NCBI RefSeq assembly: GCF_015234585.1
Contig: NZ_JADFCM010000008.1
Location: 1,364,001-1,428,000, forward strand
Direction: 5' to 3'
DNA from: Pseudalkalibacillus hwajinpoensis
Lineage (GTDB): Bacteria; Bacillota; Bacilli; Bacillales; Guptibacillaceae
Length of the DNA: 64,000 nt
The position numbers and the translations under genes were made by a program. The first letter of the stretch is position 1, and each line of letters opens with the position of its first letter. Shown here one piece after another: positions 1 to 8,007 of this stretch. The notes beneath the pieces are model-generated. The model searched no databases. It had not been told where the DNA came from and was given only the letters and a program-made list of their open reading frames with translations.

Positions 1-147
1 GGTAATGAACGGATGATCAAGGTGGCAAGTAAGATTGGAATGAAAGAAGAAGCCAGAATAAGAGATGCAAGGATAGTAGAAGGTGTTTACTACGATGCCA
101 TCAAAATGGGGATGCTTCGAAGTGAATGGGAGCAACTTCGGTCTTAA
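1..147 (+). CDS. GNAT-family acetyltransferase, C-terminal fragment
   Basis: The window opens inside a gene whose last 48 codons are readable in frame 1 up to TAA at 145-147. The segment NERMIKVASKIGMKEEARIRDA followed by YYDAIKMGML is the usual C-terminal end of RimJ/RimL-type GNAT N-acetyltransferases: the 'N-x-x-[AM]-I-K-V' helix that packs on acetyl-CoA, then the final strand-and-turn ending in a 'hGhLRxEW' tail. The substrate cannot be read from this fragment, and the catalytic and acetyl-CoA P-loop segments lie upstream of the window. The family call is fairly safe; anything finer is not. Confidence 0.75.
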   Translation, partial: GNERMIKVASKIGMKEEARIRDARIVEGVYYDAIKMGMLRSEWEQLRS

Positions 148-221
148 TTGTAAGGCGTTTTGTTTTCGAAAGACATATGGCATGATAGAGGTAGCTTACT
201 ATTAATCATTTGGGGGAACTT

Positions 222-1154
222 ATGAAAAACCGATCTTATACACGTTTATTGAATGAAACGATTACAATCTATGAAGAAAGTGGTAGTTTAAAAGCTTATC
301 AATTTATGAAAGAGCATGCGAAGAATGTGGAAGGCAATCAAGCGCAGCTCTTCAATTTTCAATATGCTCTTGCAGCTGCATCTGACCTAAAAGAGGAAGC
401 CCTTGCGATCATGAGGGAAGCCATTATGGAACAGGGATACTGGTATGCGTATGAGTATTTACAAGCGGATGAAGACTTGGATTCCCTCCGTGAGTTTGAT
501 GAATTTCAAGAATTGGTTCAGCTTTGTAAACAAAGAGAAGAAAAGGCGATGGAACAAGCAAAACCAGCGTTAACGGTTTTAAATAACGAGGATGAACAAG
601 AACGTCCCGTTCTTATGGCTATTCATGGAGATCAAGAGAATGCTGAAATGACTGCTGTAGCTTGGAACCGAGCAGCAACGAAAAAGTATAAACTCGCCTT
701 TCCTCAATCATCTCAAATCCAGTTTTCAGATGCTTATGAATGGGAAGACGTTGCTTTAGGGGTACAAGAAATAGAGGACCATGTGAATACCCTTTCCTCT
801 AGAGATAACTTGATTATTGGAGGTTTTTCAGCTGGATGTCACGTAGCACTTAGAGCGATTCTCGAGCAGCGTATAAGCGTGGATGGATTTATTTTCGTGG
901 CACCATGGATTCCTAATATTGATGAATGGCGAGATGCTATCGATTCTTTAAAGAATTCAAATATAAGGGCTTATATCATTTGTGGTGAGGAAGATGATGA
1001 TTGTCTTGAGGGGTCTAAAGCCTTATCCGAGTTGTTGGAAGCTCAAGAGGTTGCACATGAACTGAAGATCATTCAAGGTCTGGATCATGAATACCCAGAG
1101 GAATTTAATGAATGGCTTCACCGGGCTCTGCAGTTTATTAATAAAAGGGATTAG
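222..1154 (+). CDS. Two-domain alpha/beta hydrolase (helical N-terminus plus esterase-like domain)
   Basis: Protein of 310 residues. Residues 1 to about 115 are helical and repeat-like (tetratricopeptide-like in feel). From about 130 onward there is an alpha/beta-hydrolase fold: an early strand PVLMAIHG, the nucleophile elbow GFSAGC with Ser near 203, an acidic stretch EEDDD near the expected Asp, and GLDHEYP as the probable catalytic His. This resembles predicted phospholipase/carboxylesterase-type hydrolases; the substrate is unknown. I place the start at ATG 222, which has GGGGGAAC just upstream. An in-frame TTG at 210 would contain the ribosome binding site within the gene. It stands alone, with about 90 bases to the next small gene. 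Confidence 0.75.
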   Translation: MKNRSYTRLLNETITIYEESGSLKAYQFMKEHAKNVEGNQAQLFNFQYALAAASDLKEEALAIMREAIMEQGYWYAYEYLQADEDLDSLREFDEFQELVQLCKQREEKAMEQAKPALTVLNNEDEQERPVLMAIHGDQENAEMTAVAWNRAATKKYKLAFPQSSQIQFSDAYEWEDVALGVQEIEDHVNTLSSRDNLIIGGFSAGCHVALRAILEQRISVDGFIFVAPWIPNIDEWRDAIDSLKNSNIRAYIICGEEDDDCLEGSKALSELLEAQEVAHELKIIQGLDHEYPEEFNEWLHRALQFINKRD

Positions 1155-1245
1155 AGAAAGACCTTAGATAGAGCCCAGTTTCGTTTATTCCTAAGGCCGA
1201 ATTCTTGTTGATCACAATAGTTCAATCCTTTGGAAGGGTGATCGT

Positions 1246-1374
1246 ATGAGAGAACGAATTGGTGAGTGTACAAACTGTAAGAAACTAGTTTATTGCTTGA
1301 ATGGTTTTCTCGATGGAGTTAGTTGGAAAGGTCAGCTATACTGCTTTACTTGCTTTGAAAAGCATAAAGATTAA
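1246..1374 (+). CDS. Small Cys-rich (zinc-ribbon-like) protein, 42 aa
   Basis: An open frame of 42 codons too short for usual gene calling: ATG 1246, TAA 1372-1374, with GGAAGGG about 6 bases upstream. The product is charged and carries two CxxC knuckles (CTNC near residues 8-11, and CFTC near 33-36), the spacing of a small zinc ribbon. A single Tyr/Trp-containing segment lies between them. I do not recognise a named family. The ribosome binding site, the paired knuckles and the absence of any competing gene support it being real. A role in nucleic-acid or protein binding would be a guess. Confidence 0.6.
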   Translation: MRERIGECTNCKKLVYCLNGFLDGVSWKGQLYCFTCFEKHKD

Positions 1375-1496
1375 CCACCGTCATAGTCTTGATCGATGTA
1401 GTGGGGTCAACCCCCATTCAATAGAAGATTACTTCAACCTTTTCCAGGATGTGCAGGAAGGTTTTCCTAAGTGATATGACATAAGGGAGGAAGCAA

Positions 1497-2246
1497 GTGA
1501 AACTAACGAAAGAGACACAATATATCAGAAGTGTCCGTTTAGAAAAAATTGAAGACAATGAATTTCCGTTCTCTCTACCCGCTGTACAAAGTCTACAGGA
1601 TGAACTTATCTTTCACCCAAATGTTACGTATGTTGTTGGTGAGAATGGAATGGGGAAATCAACGCTGCTAGAAGGGATAGCTGGGACACTAGGTATGAAT
1701 CCTGAAGGTGGCACGAAGAATTTCAATTTTTCGAGCTATGATTCTCACTCAAATTTGCATCAGTATTTGAAATTAACAAGAGGAGTTCATAGACCAGATG
1801 ATTCTTTTTTCTTTCGAGCCGAGACGTATTACAATTTAGCTACGAATATTGAAGCATTAGATCAAGAGGGATTTGGTCCGAAAATTATTGATTCTTTTGG
1901 AGGGAAATCACTTCATCAACAATCGCACGGAGAGTCTTTTTTTGCTACATTTATGTACCGATTTCAAGGAAGAGGGTTGTACATTCTAGATGAACCCGAA
2001 GCGGCGCTCTCGCCGATTAGGCAGCTATCGATGTTAACGAGAATACATGAGCTTGTTCAAGAAGGTTCTCAACTAATCATATCGACACACTCACCAATTT
2101 TAATGGCTTATCCTGAGGCAAGAATCATGCAGCTAAACGCCGATAGCATGCGTGAGGTAACGTTAGAAGAAACTGATCATTATGTGACGATGAAACAATT
2201 TTTTGAAGATAAAGATCGCCTTTTGCATCATTTGTTGAAGAATTAA
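1497..2246 (+). CDS. AAA-type ATP-binding protein (COG3910-like)
   Basis: Protein of 249 residues with an ABC/SMC-type nucleotide-binding core and no membrane segment. Walker A is GENGMGKST at about 48-56, a signature-like QSHGES lies near 142-147, Walker B is LYILDEPEAAL at about 161-171, and the H-loop is ISTHSP at about 195-200. The extended hydrophobic insert between Walker A and the signature, and the short total length, match the family of single-domain predicted ATPases once described as virulence-related, rather than a transporter subunit. The start is GTG 1497, preceded by GGGAGGAAG. It is monocistronic, ending before a strong hairpin. The cellular role of this family is not established. 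Confidence 0.75.
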   Translation: MKLTKETQYIRSVRLEKIEDNEFPFSLPAVQSLQDELIFHPNVTYVVGENGMGKSTLLEGIAGTLGMNPEGGTKNFNFSSYDSHSNLHQYLKLTRGVHRPDDSFFFRAETYYNLATNIEALDQEGFGPKIIDSFGGKSLHQQSHGESFFATFMYRFQGRGLYILDEPEAALSPIRQLSMLTRIHELVQEGSQLIISTHSPILMAYPEARIMQLNADSMREVTLEETDHYVTMKQFFEDKDRLLHHLLKN

Positions 2247-2288
2247 GGGTTGATGGTGTTTAGACGAAATAATTGATAAATTAAATTG

Positions 2289-2330
2289 AAAAGTGCCCTC
2301 CAAATGAAGCTTGCGTTTGGAGGGCACTTT
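2289..2330. terminator. Bidirectional rho-independent terminator
   Basis: Perfect 15-bp stem AAAGTGCCCTCCAAA / TTTGGAGGGCACTTT with an 11-base loop, A-rich on the left and T-rich on the right, so it can stop transcripts from both sides. It separates the ATPase gene from the convergent carotenoid operon. Confidence 0.9.
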
Positions 2331-2392
2331 AAACTTGTTTAGATTGTCTACCATGAATGGCGTTCCTTACCGAATCATTTTGTACTTGTGCA

Positions 2393-3856
2393 CTAGTGAT
2401 CTTCACGTATGATTCGATCCGCCACATTTTTCCCGCTAATGACGACCATTGGAGAACCACCACCAGGATGGGTGCTTCCGCCAGCAAAGTAGATATTCGA
2501 GATATCCTTTGATTGATTGGAAGGTCTAAGAAAACTATTTTTTAAAGAATTCGAAGAAATGCCGTAGAGTGCCCCTCTGAAAGCGTAGAAACGTTCTTTA
2601 ATTTCTTCAGGTCCGATGACCTTCTCTGTGACAAGGTGCTTCCTTATAGGTAATCCATGCTTCTCCAACTTATCATATATTTTCTCTTTATATTTCTCTA
2701 AGGAAATTTGGTTATTTTCGGACAGAGGAGGCGCATTTACTAGAATAAAGAGATTATCTCCATCAGGAGAAATAGAAGGATCTGTTGCTGAAGAATTTGA
2801 TATATAGATCGTCGGGTCGTCAGGCCATTCTCCCTTAAATAGCGTTTCAAATTCATGACTGTAATTTTGAGCAAAGTATACTTGATGATGGACAAGATCA
2901 GGAAGTCTTGTTGATAATCCAGCCATGATAACAAAAGCGGAAATGGAGGGAGATGATCCCTCAATTTTTATGTTAGGCATGGATGGCCGCTCTTTCTCAT
3001 TAACTAATGCTGGGTAGGCTTTTAATAAGTCTCCATTAATAATAACCTTATCTACGTCTAAACGATCAGAAGCCGTTTCAATTTGCTTCGCTTTTTTATT
3101 TTCAACATGTACTTGATTCACTTCAGTATTTAAGTGAAAAGTGACACCTAGCTGTTTTGCTGCGGATTCTAGACTTTCAGCAAGTTTGGTGTTTCCCCCC
3201 TTAACATAATAAACTCCCTGCACCATCTCAAGATATCCGATCATCGCAAAAGTAGCTGGCGAGAGAAAGGGGGAGGAACCAATATATGTAGAATAGCGAT
3301 TAAAAGCTTTTAATAAAAGAGGGTGCTGAAAATAGCGTTCATGAAAGTGGTTCATTTTCTCAAGCGGTCTCACTTTAATAACTGCACGAAACAATGTAGG
3401 AGACAAGTAATCATTCCACTTTGTAAACATCCTCGGAAAGAATGATGATTTGGATAAATGATAGAGTCGTTCAATTTCTTTGAGATAAGCGGGATAATGA
3501 TTCGCTGCAAATGAATCAAGATTCTGTAGTTGCTCTATCATGAAAGATTCGTCTGTGCTCATCATAAAAGATTGACCATCATAGTCTATATTTCTTGTAT
3601 GATGATCGAGTTTCATCCACGTGTAATAATCCCTGGGGTTAAGGTTTGCTTCTTCAAATACAGAATCAAAAATTTCAGGCATTGTCATCGTGTTTGGCCC
3701 GAAATCAAAGTGATGTGTCCCCAGGTTAACAGGCATCATTTTCCCACCTGCGTATTCATTTTTGTCATAAACGTGTACATTGTATCCTTTGCTAGCTAGC
3801 TTAATTGAAGCAGAGAGCCCACCGAGTCCTGCCCCAATAACGGCGATTGTTTTCAT
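2393..3856 (-). CDS. CrtN/CrtP-type carotenoid desaturase or oxygenase
   Basis: FAD-dependent amine-oxidase-fold enzyme of 487 residues. It opens with the dinucleotide-binding motif GAGLGGLSA, then YDKNEYAGGKM, and ends with the CrtI-family signature YFAGGSTHPGGGSPMV. It is a paralogue of the CrtN-like gene at 5804-7309. In such two-copy clusters one copy desaturates the C30 backbone and the other (CrtP/CrtNb) oxidises a terminal methyl group; as the last gene of the operon next to a glycosyltransferase this copy is the likelier oxidase, but sequence alone does not settle it. Start ATG 3856 has an AAGGAAG site; an upstream in-frame TTG (3877) would swallow it. It overlaps the preceding gene by ATGA. 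Confidence 0.8.
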   Translation of the reverse strand: MKTIAVIGAGLGGLSASIKLASKGYNVHVYDKNEYAGGKMMPVNLGTHHFDFGPNTMTMPEIFDSVFEEANLNPRDYYTWMKLDHHTRNIDYDGQSFMMSTDESFMIEQLQNLDSFAANHYPAYLKEIERLYHLSKSSFFPRMFTKWNDYLSPTLFRAVIKVRPLEKMNHFHERYFQHPLLLKAFNRYSTYIGSSPFLSPATFAMIGYLEMVQGVYYVKGGNTKLAESLESAAKQLGVTFHLNTEVNQVHVENKKAKQIETASDRLDVDKVIINGDLLKAYPALVNEKERPSMPNIKIEGSSPSISAFVIMAGLSTRLPDLVHHQVYFAQNYSHEFETLFKGEWPDDPTIYISNSSATDPSISPDGDNLFILVNAPPLSENNQISLEKYKEKIYDKLEKHGLPIRKHLVTEKVIGPEEIKERFYAFRGALYGISSNSLKNSFLRPSNQSKDISNIYFAGGSTHPGGGSPMVVISGKNVADRIIREDH

Positions 3857-4974
3857 GAGTACGTTCTTCCTTTCCAAACATAACCTTTCTGCCTTAAACC
3901 TGTGCGCATAGAATGGATCAACAGAGTCATAAACGCGACAGCACTTAGTGGCATGAGGAGCGATAACGTGACTCTTTGATTCGTTCTTATATCAATCCAT
4001 GCTTTTTGGAGCACGATTAGAACATAGGGGTAAAAGAGTGCGACTATTAGTGAACCTGTTAATGCTGTATAAAGCCCTGCAAGTAATAAAATAAGAGGAC
4101 CGAGATAGAAAATGCTATAAAAGATAAAGAGGATCCATATTAGGAAACGAGAGCGCCCGAGACCTGGGAAAAGGTTTTTGGTGAAACCATTCCACACTTC
4201 GCGATTCGTTTGATACATATAACAAGTGACCACATTTGTTATATTGGCAAGAATAACTCTTTGTCTTTTTTTCTTAAATGTTTTTGCTAAATCAATATCA
4301 TCAAGGAGTGTGGCGCGAATCCCTTTATGACCACCAACTTGTTTGTATGATTCCGTATGAACCATTATAAATGCCCCATGAGCAGCGGTGAAGGAGGGTA
4401 GGTTCGTCCAATTAGCTGGTGCTAATGGAAGATGGAAATGAACGACAAAATGCTGAAGTGGTACAAGAAGCTTTTCAAGAAACAAGCTTACAGGAAAAGC
4501 AGGAAACCCTGTTATCATGGAAGCCTCCCGCTTTTTCATTAATAAGAGTGCAGCTTGAACCGCATTTGGCGACAGTCTTAAATCTGCATCATTAAACAGT
4601 AGGTATTGTCCTTTAGCATGTTCACTTAGCTGGTGACAAGCATATACTTTCCCAGTCCAACCTTTAGGTAGGTCTTTACCAAGTATAACCTTAAATCGCG
4701 GATCATTTTTTGTTCCTTCGTAAAGTAAATTCAATGTTTGGTCACTAGAGTGGTCATCAAGTAGAAGAAATTCGATATTATGATATGTGAGCTTTTTTAA
4801 GCTTTGAAGGAGTTCTTCAACGTTTCGTTCTTCATCACGAAGAGGGATAAGAATGGATACTAGTCCATTCTCATCCCCCTGAAGACTTCGATTTGATAGA
4901 CGTGGCATGAAGAGTGAATTGATGATCGTCCATAAGACAAACGCTGTAAGAATGCTAATATAGATGAGCAACAT
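3853..4974 (-). CDS. crtQ: Family 2 glycosyltransferase, CrtQ-like
   Basis: Membrane-anchored GT-A fold enzyme of 373 residues. An N-terminal hydrophobic anchor is followed by the GT2 core VSILIPLRDEERN, the nucleotide/metal motifs LLLDDHSSD and NDADLRL, and the LLDDIDLA motif matching the catalytic-base region; the last 90 residues hold two or three membrane helices. This is the layout of 4,4'-diaponeurosporenoate glycosyltransferase and relatives that add glucose to acyclic carotenoids. It is translationally coupled at both ends (TAATG with the hydratase upstream, ATGA with the desaturase downstream), which supports a role in carotenoid glycosylation. The acceptor position is not determined. 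Confidence 0.8.
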   Translation of the reverse strand: MLLIYISILTAFVLWTIINSLFMPRLSNRSLQGDENGLVSILIPLRDEERNVEELLQSLKKLTYHNIEFLLLDDHSSDQTLNLLYEGTKNDPRFKVILGKDLPKGWTGKVYACHQLSEHAKGQYLLFNDADLRLSPNAVQAALLLMKKREASMITGFPAFPVSLFLEKLLVPLQHFVVHFHLPLAPANWTNLPSFTAAHGAFIMVHTESYKQVGGHKGIRATLLDDIDLAKTFKKKRQRVILANITNVVTCYMYQTNREVWNGFTKNLFPGLGRSRFLIWILFIFYSIFYLGPLILLLAGLYTALTGSLIVALFYPYVLIVLQKAWIDIRTNQRVTLSLLMPLSAVAFMTLLIHSMRTGLRQKGYVWKGRTYS

Positions 4975-5786
4975 TAGACGGTCACCTCTCCCGCTGTAGC
5001 GTGTCCATTTTGCTTCGCTTTTTTCTTATAGGTAATTAGCAGAAGCAGTGTAGGAATCGATGTTACAAAGACCGCAAGCCAAAGGCCATCAAGCAGAGCA
5101 AGGAAAATAAACATCCCCATCACCATACCAAATAACATAGCCATTCGATGCTTCCATTTAATGAAAGAAGTCCTATTTGGAACCTTATTCCTCATATAGA
5201 GAGGATAGAGTAAGGCGTGAAAGAAAAGGGATACCCAAAACCAGCCCGTGAAATTTTGGAAAGGAACGTTATAATAAACGCCGTTTCCGTCCCATCCCCA
5301 ATAACCCTTCACTAAATAGGCGACGGGATCAATAATTAAGTCAATTAAAACGGCAATAAGGGAGCCTAAAAGGGAGTAGACGATCCATCTTATGATTCCG
5401 GGATTTAGTTTTTCGGTCATTTGAAGCGATAGCACATGAGTAACGCCAATCACCATAATCCAAGCAAAACCAATTCCTATTGGAACGTCAGCTAATTTAA
5501 ACCCAAAATCACCGGAATAATCATATTTTCCAAAGATTAAACCATAATGAACGCCTAAGCCCTCTGCGATCATGCTGAAAGCAAAGATAAAGGAGGCTGT
5601 TGAAAGCCCCCGCAAAGCCCCAAACGTTCGTACAAAATAAAAGCTGCCTAATATTCCACAGAGTATAAGGAAGAAGGCATTTGCCCAGTTAAGAAACGAT
5701 GGAAGTAGGTCGAAGCCAACAAGGATCAACCCACAGCAGTACCAAAAAATAAATAGTCGAAAGATTACATTATCCCATTTCATCAT
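4974..5786 (-). CDS. cruF: CruF-like carotenoid hydratase (DUF422 family)
   Basis: Integral membrane protein of 270 residues with seven or eight hydrophobic helices. The segments YGLIFGKYDYSG and FKLADVPIGIGFAW, and the later IDLIIDPVA, are the conserved acidic and polar patches of the DUF422/CruF family (acyclic carotenoid 1,2-hydratases such as CruF and bisanhydrobacterioruberin hydratase). The expected reaction is addition of water to a terminal psi-end double bond, giving a tertiary hydroxyl that the neighbouring glycosyltransferase can use. CruF, glycosyltransferase and two CrtN paralogues together resemble the C30 pathways described for pigmented Bacillus such as B. indicus and B. firmus. 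ATG 5786 is chosen; an ATG follows directly and either could be used. Confidence 0.8.
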   Translation of the reverse strand: MMKWDNVIFRLFIFWYCCGLILVGFDLLPSFLNWANAFFLILCGILGSFYFVRTFGALRGLSTASFIFAFSMIAEGLGVHYGLIFGKYDYSGDFGFKLADVPIGIGFAWIMVIGVTHVLSLQMTEKLNPGIIRWIVYSLLGSLIAVLIDLIIDPVAYLVKGYWGWDGNGVYYNVPFQNFTGWFWVSLFFHALLYPLYMRNKVPNRTSFIKWKHRMAMLFGMVMGMFIFLALLDGLWLAVFVTSIPTLLLLITYKKKAKQNGHATAGEVTV

Positions 5787-5803
5787 GTTGCGAAGTCCCT
5801 TTC

Positions 5804-7309
5804 TTAGCCAGTTTGTTCATCTTTCAATTTCTGATCTTCCGCAATTAAATCTGCTGTTAACTGACCTGAAAGTGTAACCATTGGTACGCCACCACCTGGA
5901 TGTGTTGAACCGCCTACAAAGTACAGGTTATCAATTAGTGAACTTCTAGATGGTATTTTAAAACCGCCGTTCACTTTACGATCCGTTGCTACACCATAGA
6001 TAGAGCCACCGTTAGAACCATATAAACTCTTAATATCATCTGGAATGAACTGATATTCGAATTCAATTGATTCGCGAAGACCTGTCATACCCATTCGTTC
6101 TAATTTATCTAGGACGATTTCACGGTATCTACCGCGATGTTTCTCAAAGCTCTCACCAGGCTTTAATGGTGGAACATGTGTTAAGACAAAGAGATTTTCT
6201 TTTCCAGCCGGTGCCTGAGTTGGGTCAGATTTTGATGAGACACCAATATAGACAGTTGGATCGTCAGCAGGGACGCCTTCATCAAATATTTGTTTGAATT
6301 CTAGCTCGGGATCTTTCGAGAAGAAAAAGTTGTGGTGTTGAAGGTGATCAAACGTCTTATTTACACCTAGTAACAACACAAGGCCCGAAACGGTAGGAGT
6401 ATATTTTTTCAATTCATCCTTCACTTTTTCAACACCAGGCTCTCCTTTAAGAAGCGTTTCGTGGGCAGGGATGCCTTCAAGATTACTAACGATTAAGTCT
6501 GCCTCCATGATCGTCCCATTCGCAAGTTTTACACCAGCTGCTTTTTTGTTCACGGTGAGAATCTCAGCGACCTCTGTATTGACTTGTACGTCCACACCTA
6601 GCTCATCAAGTAGCTTAAGCATTCCTTCTGCTATATTATACATACCGCCTTCAACATAATAGATGCCAAGGCCAAGCTGTACATAAACAAGCTGTGAAAG
6701 AATGGCAGGAGAATGATAAGGTGATGAGCCAATATACATAATAAAGAAGTTAAAGAGCTGCTGAAGATGTTTATCATCAAGATATTTTTCCGTTGCCTGA
6801 TTCATTGATTTCATAGGGTTCATTGTGAGAAGATCTTTAAAAGAATGCAGTTTTTGCAAATCTTGAATGCCTGATAAGCTTTTTTTGTAAAAGCTTTTTA
6901 AGCTTAAATCGAACATCGTTTTGCAATAATCTAAATAGGAGAGGAAGTTGGAATAATCTTTCTCTGAGCGCTTATGTACTTCAGATAGCATAACAGCAAT
7001 ATCACTTGTTACATCAATCTGGGCGCCATCTTCGAAGAAAGTTCTCCATTGAGGTTCAATACGTTTAATGGTCATATAATCGTTTACATTTCGGTTTGCA
7101 CTTTTGAATAGTTTCTCAAGGACCCACGGCATTGTTAGAATGGAAGGACCGGTATCGAATTTAAACCCCTGGCCGGAACGTTTGTTTAATTTGCCGCCAG
7201 CGCGCTCATTTTTTTCCAGTACGGTAACCTGATGTCCATCGGCTGCCAGACGAATAGCTGCCGAAAGACCTCCGAGTCCAGCACCAATAACGATTGTTTT
7301 TTTGCTCAT
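5804..7309 (-). CDS. crtN: CrtN-type (diapo)phytoene desaturase
   Basis: Protein of 501 residues of the CrtI/CrtN desaturase family. It starts with the FAD-binding IVIGAGLGGLSAAIRLA and LEKNERAGGKL, contains FKFDTGPSILTMP characteristic of carotenoid desaturases, and ends with LYFVGGSTHPGGGVPMV. It should introduce conjugated double bonds into the colourless C30 or C40 precursor at the membrane. It is first in the four-gene minus-strand operon, with an excellent GGAGGAG site, only 17 bases before cruF. Its promoter lies in the divergent region with the inverted repeat at 7351-7420. No phytoene or diapophytoene synthase gene is present in the window, so the substrate must be made elsewhere in the genome. 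Confidence 0.88.
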   Translation of the reverse strand: MSKKTIVIGAGLGGLSAAIRLAADGHQVTVLEKNERAGGKLNKRSGQGFKFDTGPSILTMPWVLEKLFKSANRNVNDYMTIKRIEPQWRTFFEDGAQIDVTSDIAVMLSEVHKRSEKDYSNFLSYLDYCKTMFDLSLKSFYKKSLSGIQDLQKLHSFKDLLTMNPMKSMNQATEKYLDDKHLQQLFNFFIMYIGSSPYHSPAILSQLVYVQLGLGIYYVEGGMYNIAEGMLKLLDELGVDVQVNTEVAEILTVNKKAAGVKLANGTIMEADLIVSNLEGIPAHETLLKGEPGVEKVKDELKKYTPTVSGLVLLLGVNKTFDHLQHHNFFFSKDPELEFKQIFDEGVPADDPTVYIGVSSKSDPTQAPAGKENLFVLTHVPPLKPGESFEKHRGRYREIVLDKLERMGMTGLRESIEFEYQFIPDDIKSLYGSNGGSIYGVATDRKVNGGFKIPSRSSLIDNLYFVGGSTHPGGGVPMVTLSGQLTADLIAEDQKLKDEQTG

Positions 7310-7350
7310 TCCATCTCCTCCTTCATCGAATTAACTTCAAGCGTCGACAT

Positions 7351-7420
7351 TTATACACTGTAATTGTATAGTGTGGGTATAACCTTTGTAAAGGAATCAT
7401 AACGCTGTTACAGTGTATAA
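7351..7420. promoter_or_regulatory. Divergent carotenoid promoter region with 13-bp inverted repeat operators
   Basis: TTATACACTGTAA (7351-7363) and its exact reverse complement TTACAGTGTATAA (7408-7420) lie 44 bases apart between the divergent crtN and crtO genes. Each copy overlaps a -10-like hexamer facing its own gene: TATAAT at 7416-7421 on the plus strand and TATAAA on the minus strand near 7349-7354. Local palindromes extend both copies (ACACTGTAATTGTATAGTGT at 7355-7374; ACGCTGTTACAGTGT at 7402-7416 with one mismatch). The -35 regions are poor. This looks like paired operators of one regulator serving both operons. The regulator gene is not adjacent. Confidence 0.6.
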
Positions 7421-7488
7421 TAGGTTTTCCTGACATAATAATTACCTAATATTGGATATGTTAAACAATTTTGAAACGAGGAATGTGT

Positions 7489-8007
7489 ATGCAGGTCATC
7501 CACTTATCGATCGTAGGGTTAATCTTAGTGAATATTTTTGCCTGGCTGATCATTCATGTTTCTATCTCTTATATTTGCCTTCGGTTGCCAGATTCCTTTT
7601 ATGAATCTAAAAAATCAATGTTACAAAATAAGAAATGGGAACTGAAAGTGTATGATCGTATCCAGATAAGGAAGTGGAAAACAATACTACCTGATGGGGG
7701 AGATGTGTTTAAAGGAGGATTTCGGAAGAAAGAACTCAAAACGCTCACTTCTTCTTATATAAGGAAATTTATCTTAGAGACAAGACGTGCAGAGGTGACT
7801 CATTGGCTTCTCATACCACCTTCATTCTTGTTTTTCTTATGGAATCCTTTGAGTATTGGTTTAGTAATGGTTGGGTATTCTTTAATAGTTAATCTTCCAT
7901 TTATTCTTATACAAAGGTACAATCGACTCAGGTTAAAACCATTATTACATCGACAGTTGAAAAAAGAGCAGCGCAGGGGGAATTCCATTGGAACACTTGG
8001 GGTTTGA
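7489..8007 (+). CDS. crtO: CrtO-like glycosyl-carotenoid acyltransferase
   Basis: Small membrane protein of 172 residues. An N-terminal helix is followed by LRLPDSFYESK, WELKVYDRIQIRKWKTILPDGGDVFKGG, a central ETRRAEVTHW motif and a pair of C-terminal membrane helices. These are hallmarks of glycosyl-4,4'-diaponeurosporenoate acyltransferase (CrtO), which esterifies the sugar of a glycosylated carotenoid with a fatty acid. Start ATG 7489 is preferred because GAGGA sits 6 bases upstream; ATG 7483 follows the GAGGA without spacing. It overlaps the isomerase gene by 20 bases. It is transcribed away from the rest of the crt genes from a shared control region. Confidence 0.8.
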   Translation: MQVIHLSIVGLILVNIFAWLIIHVSISYICLRLPDSFYESKKSMLQNKKWELKVYDRIQIRKWKTILPDGGDVFKGGFRKKELKTLTSSYIRKFILETRRAEVTHWLLIPPSFLFFLWNPLSIGLVMVGYSLIVNLPFILIQRYNRLRLKPLLHRQLKKEQRRGNSIGTLGV

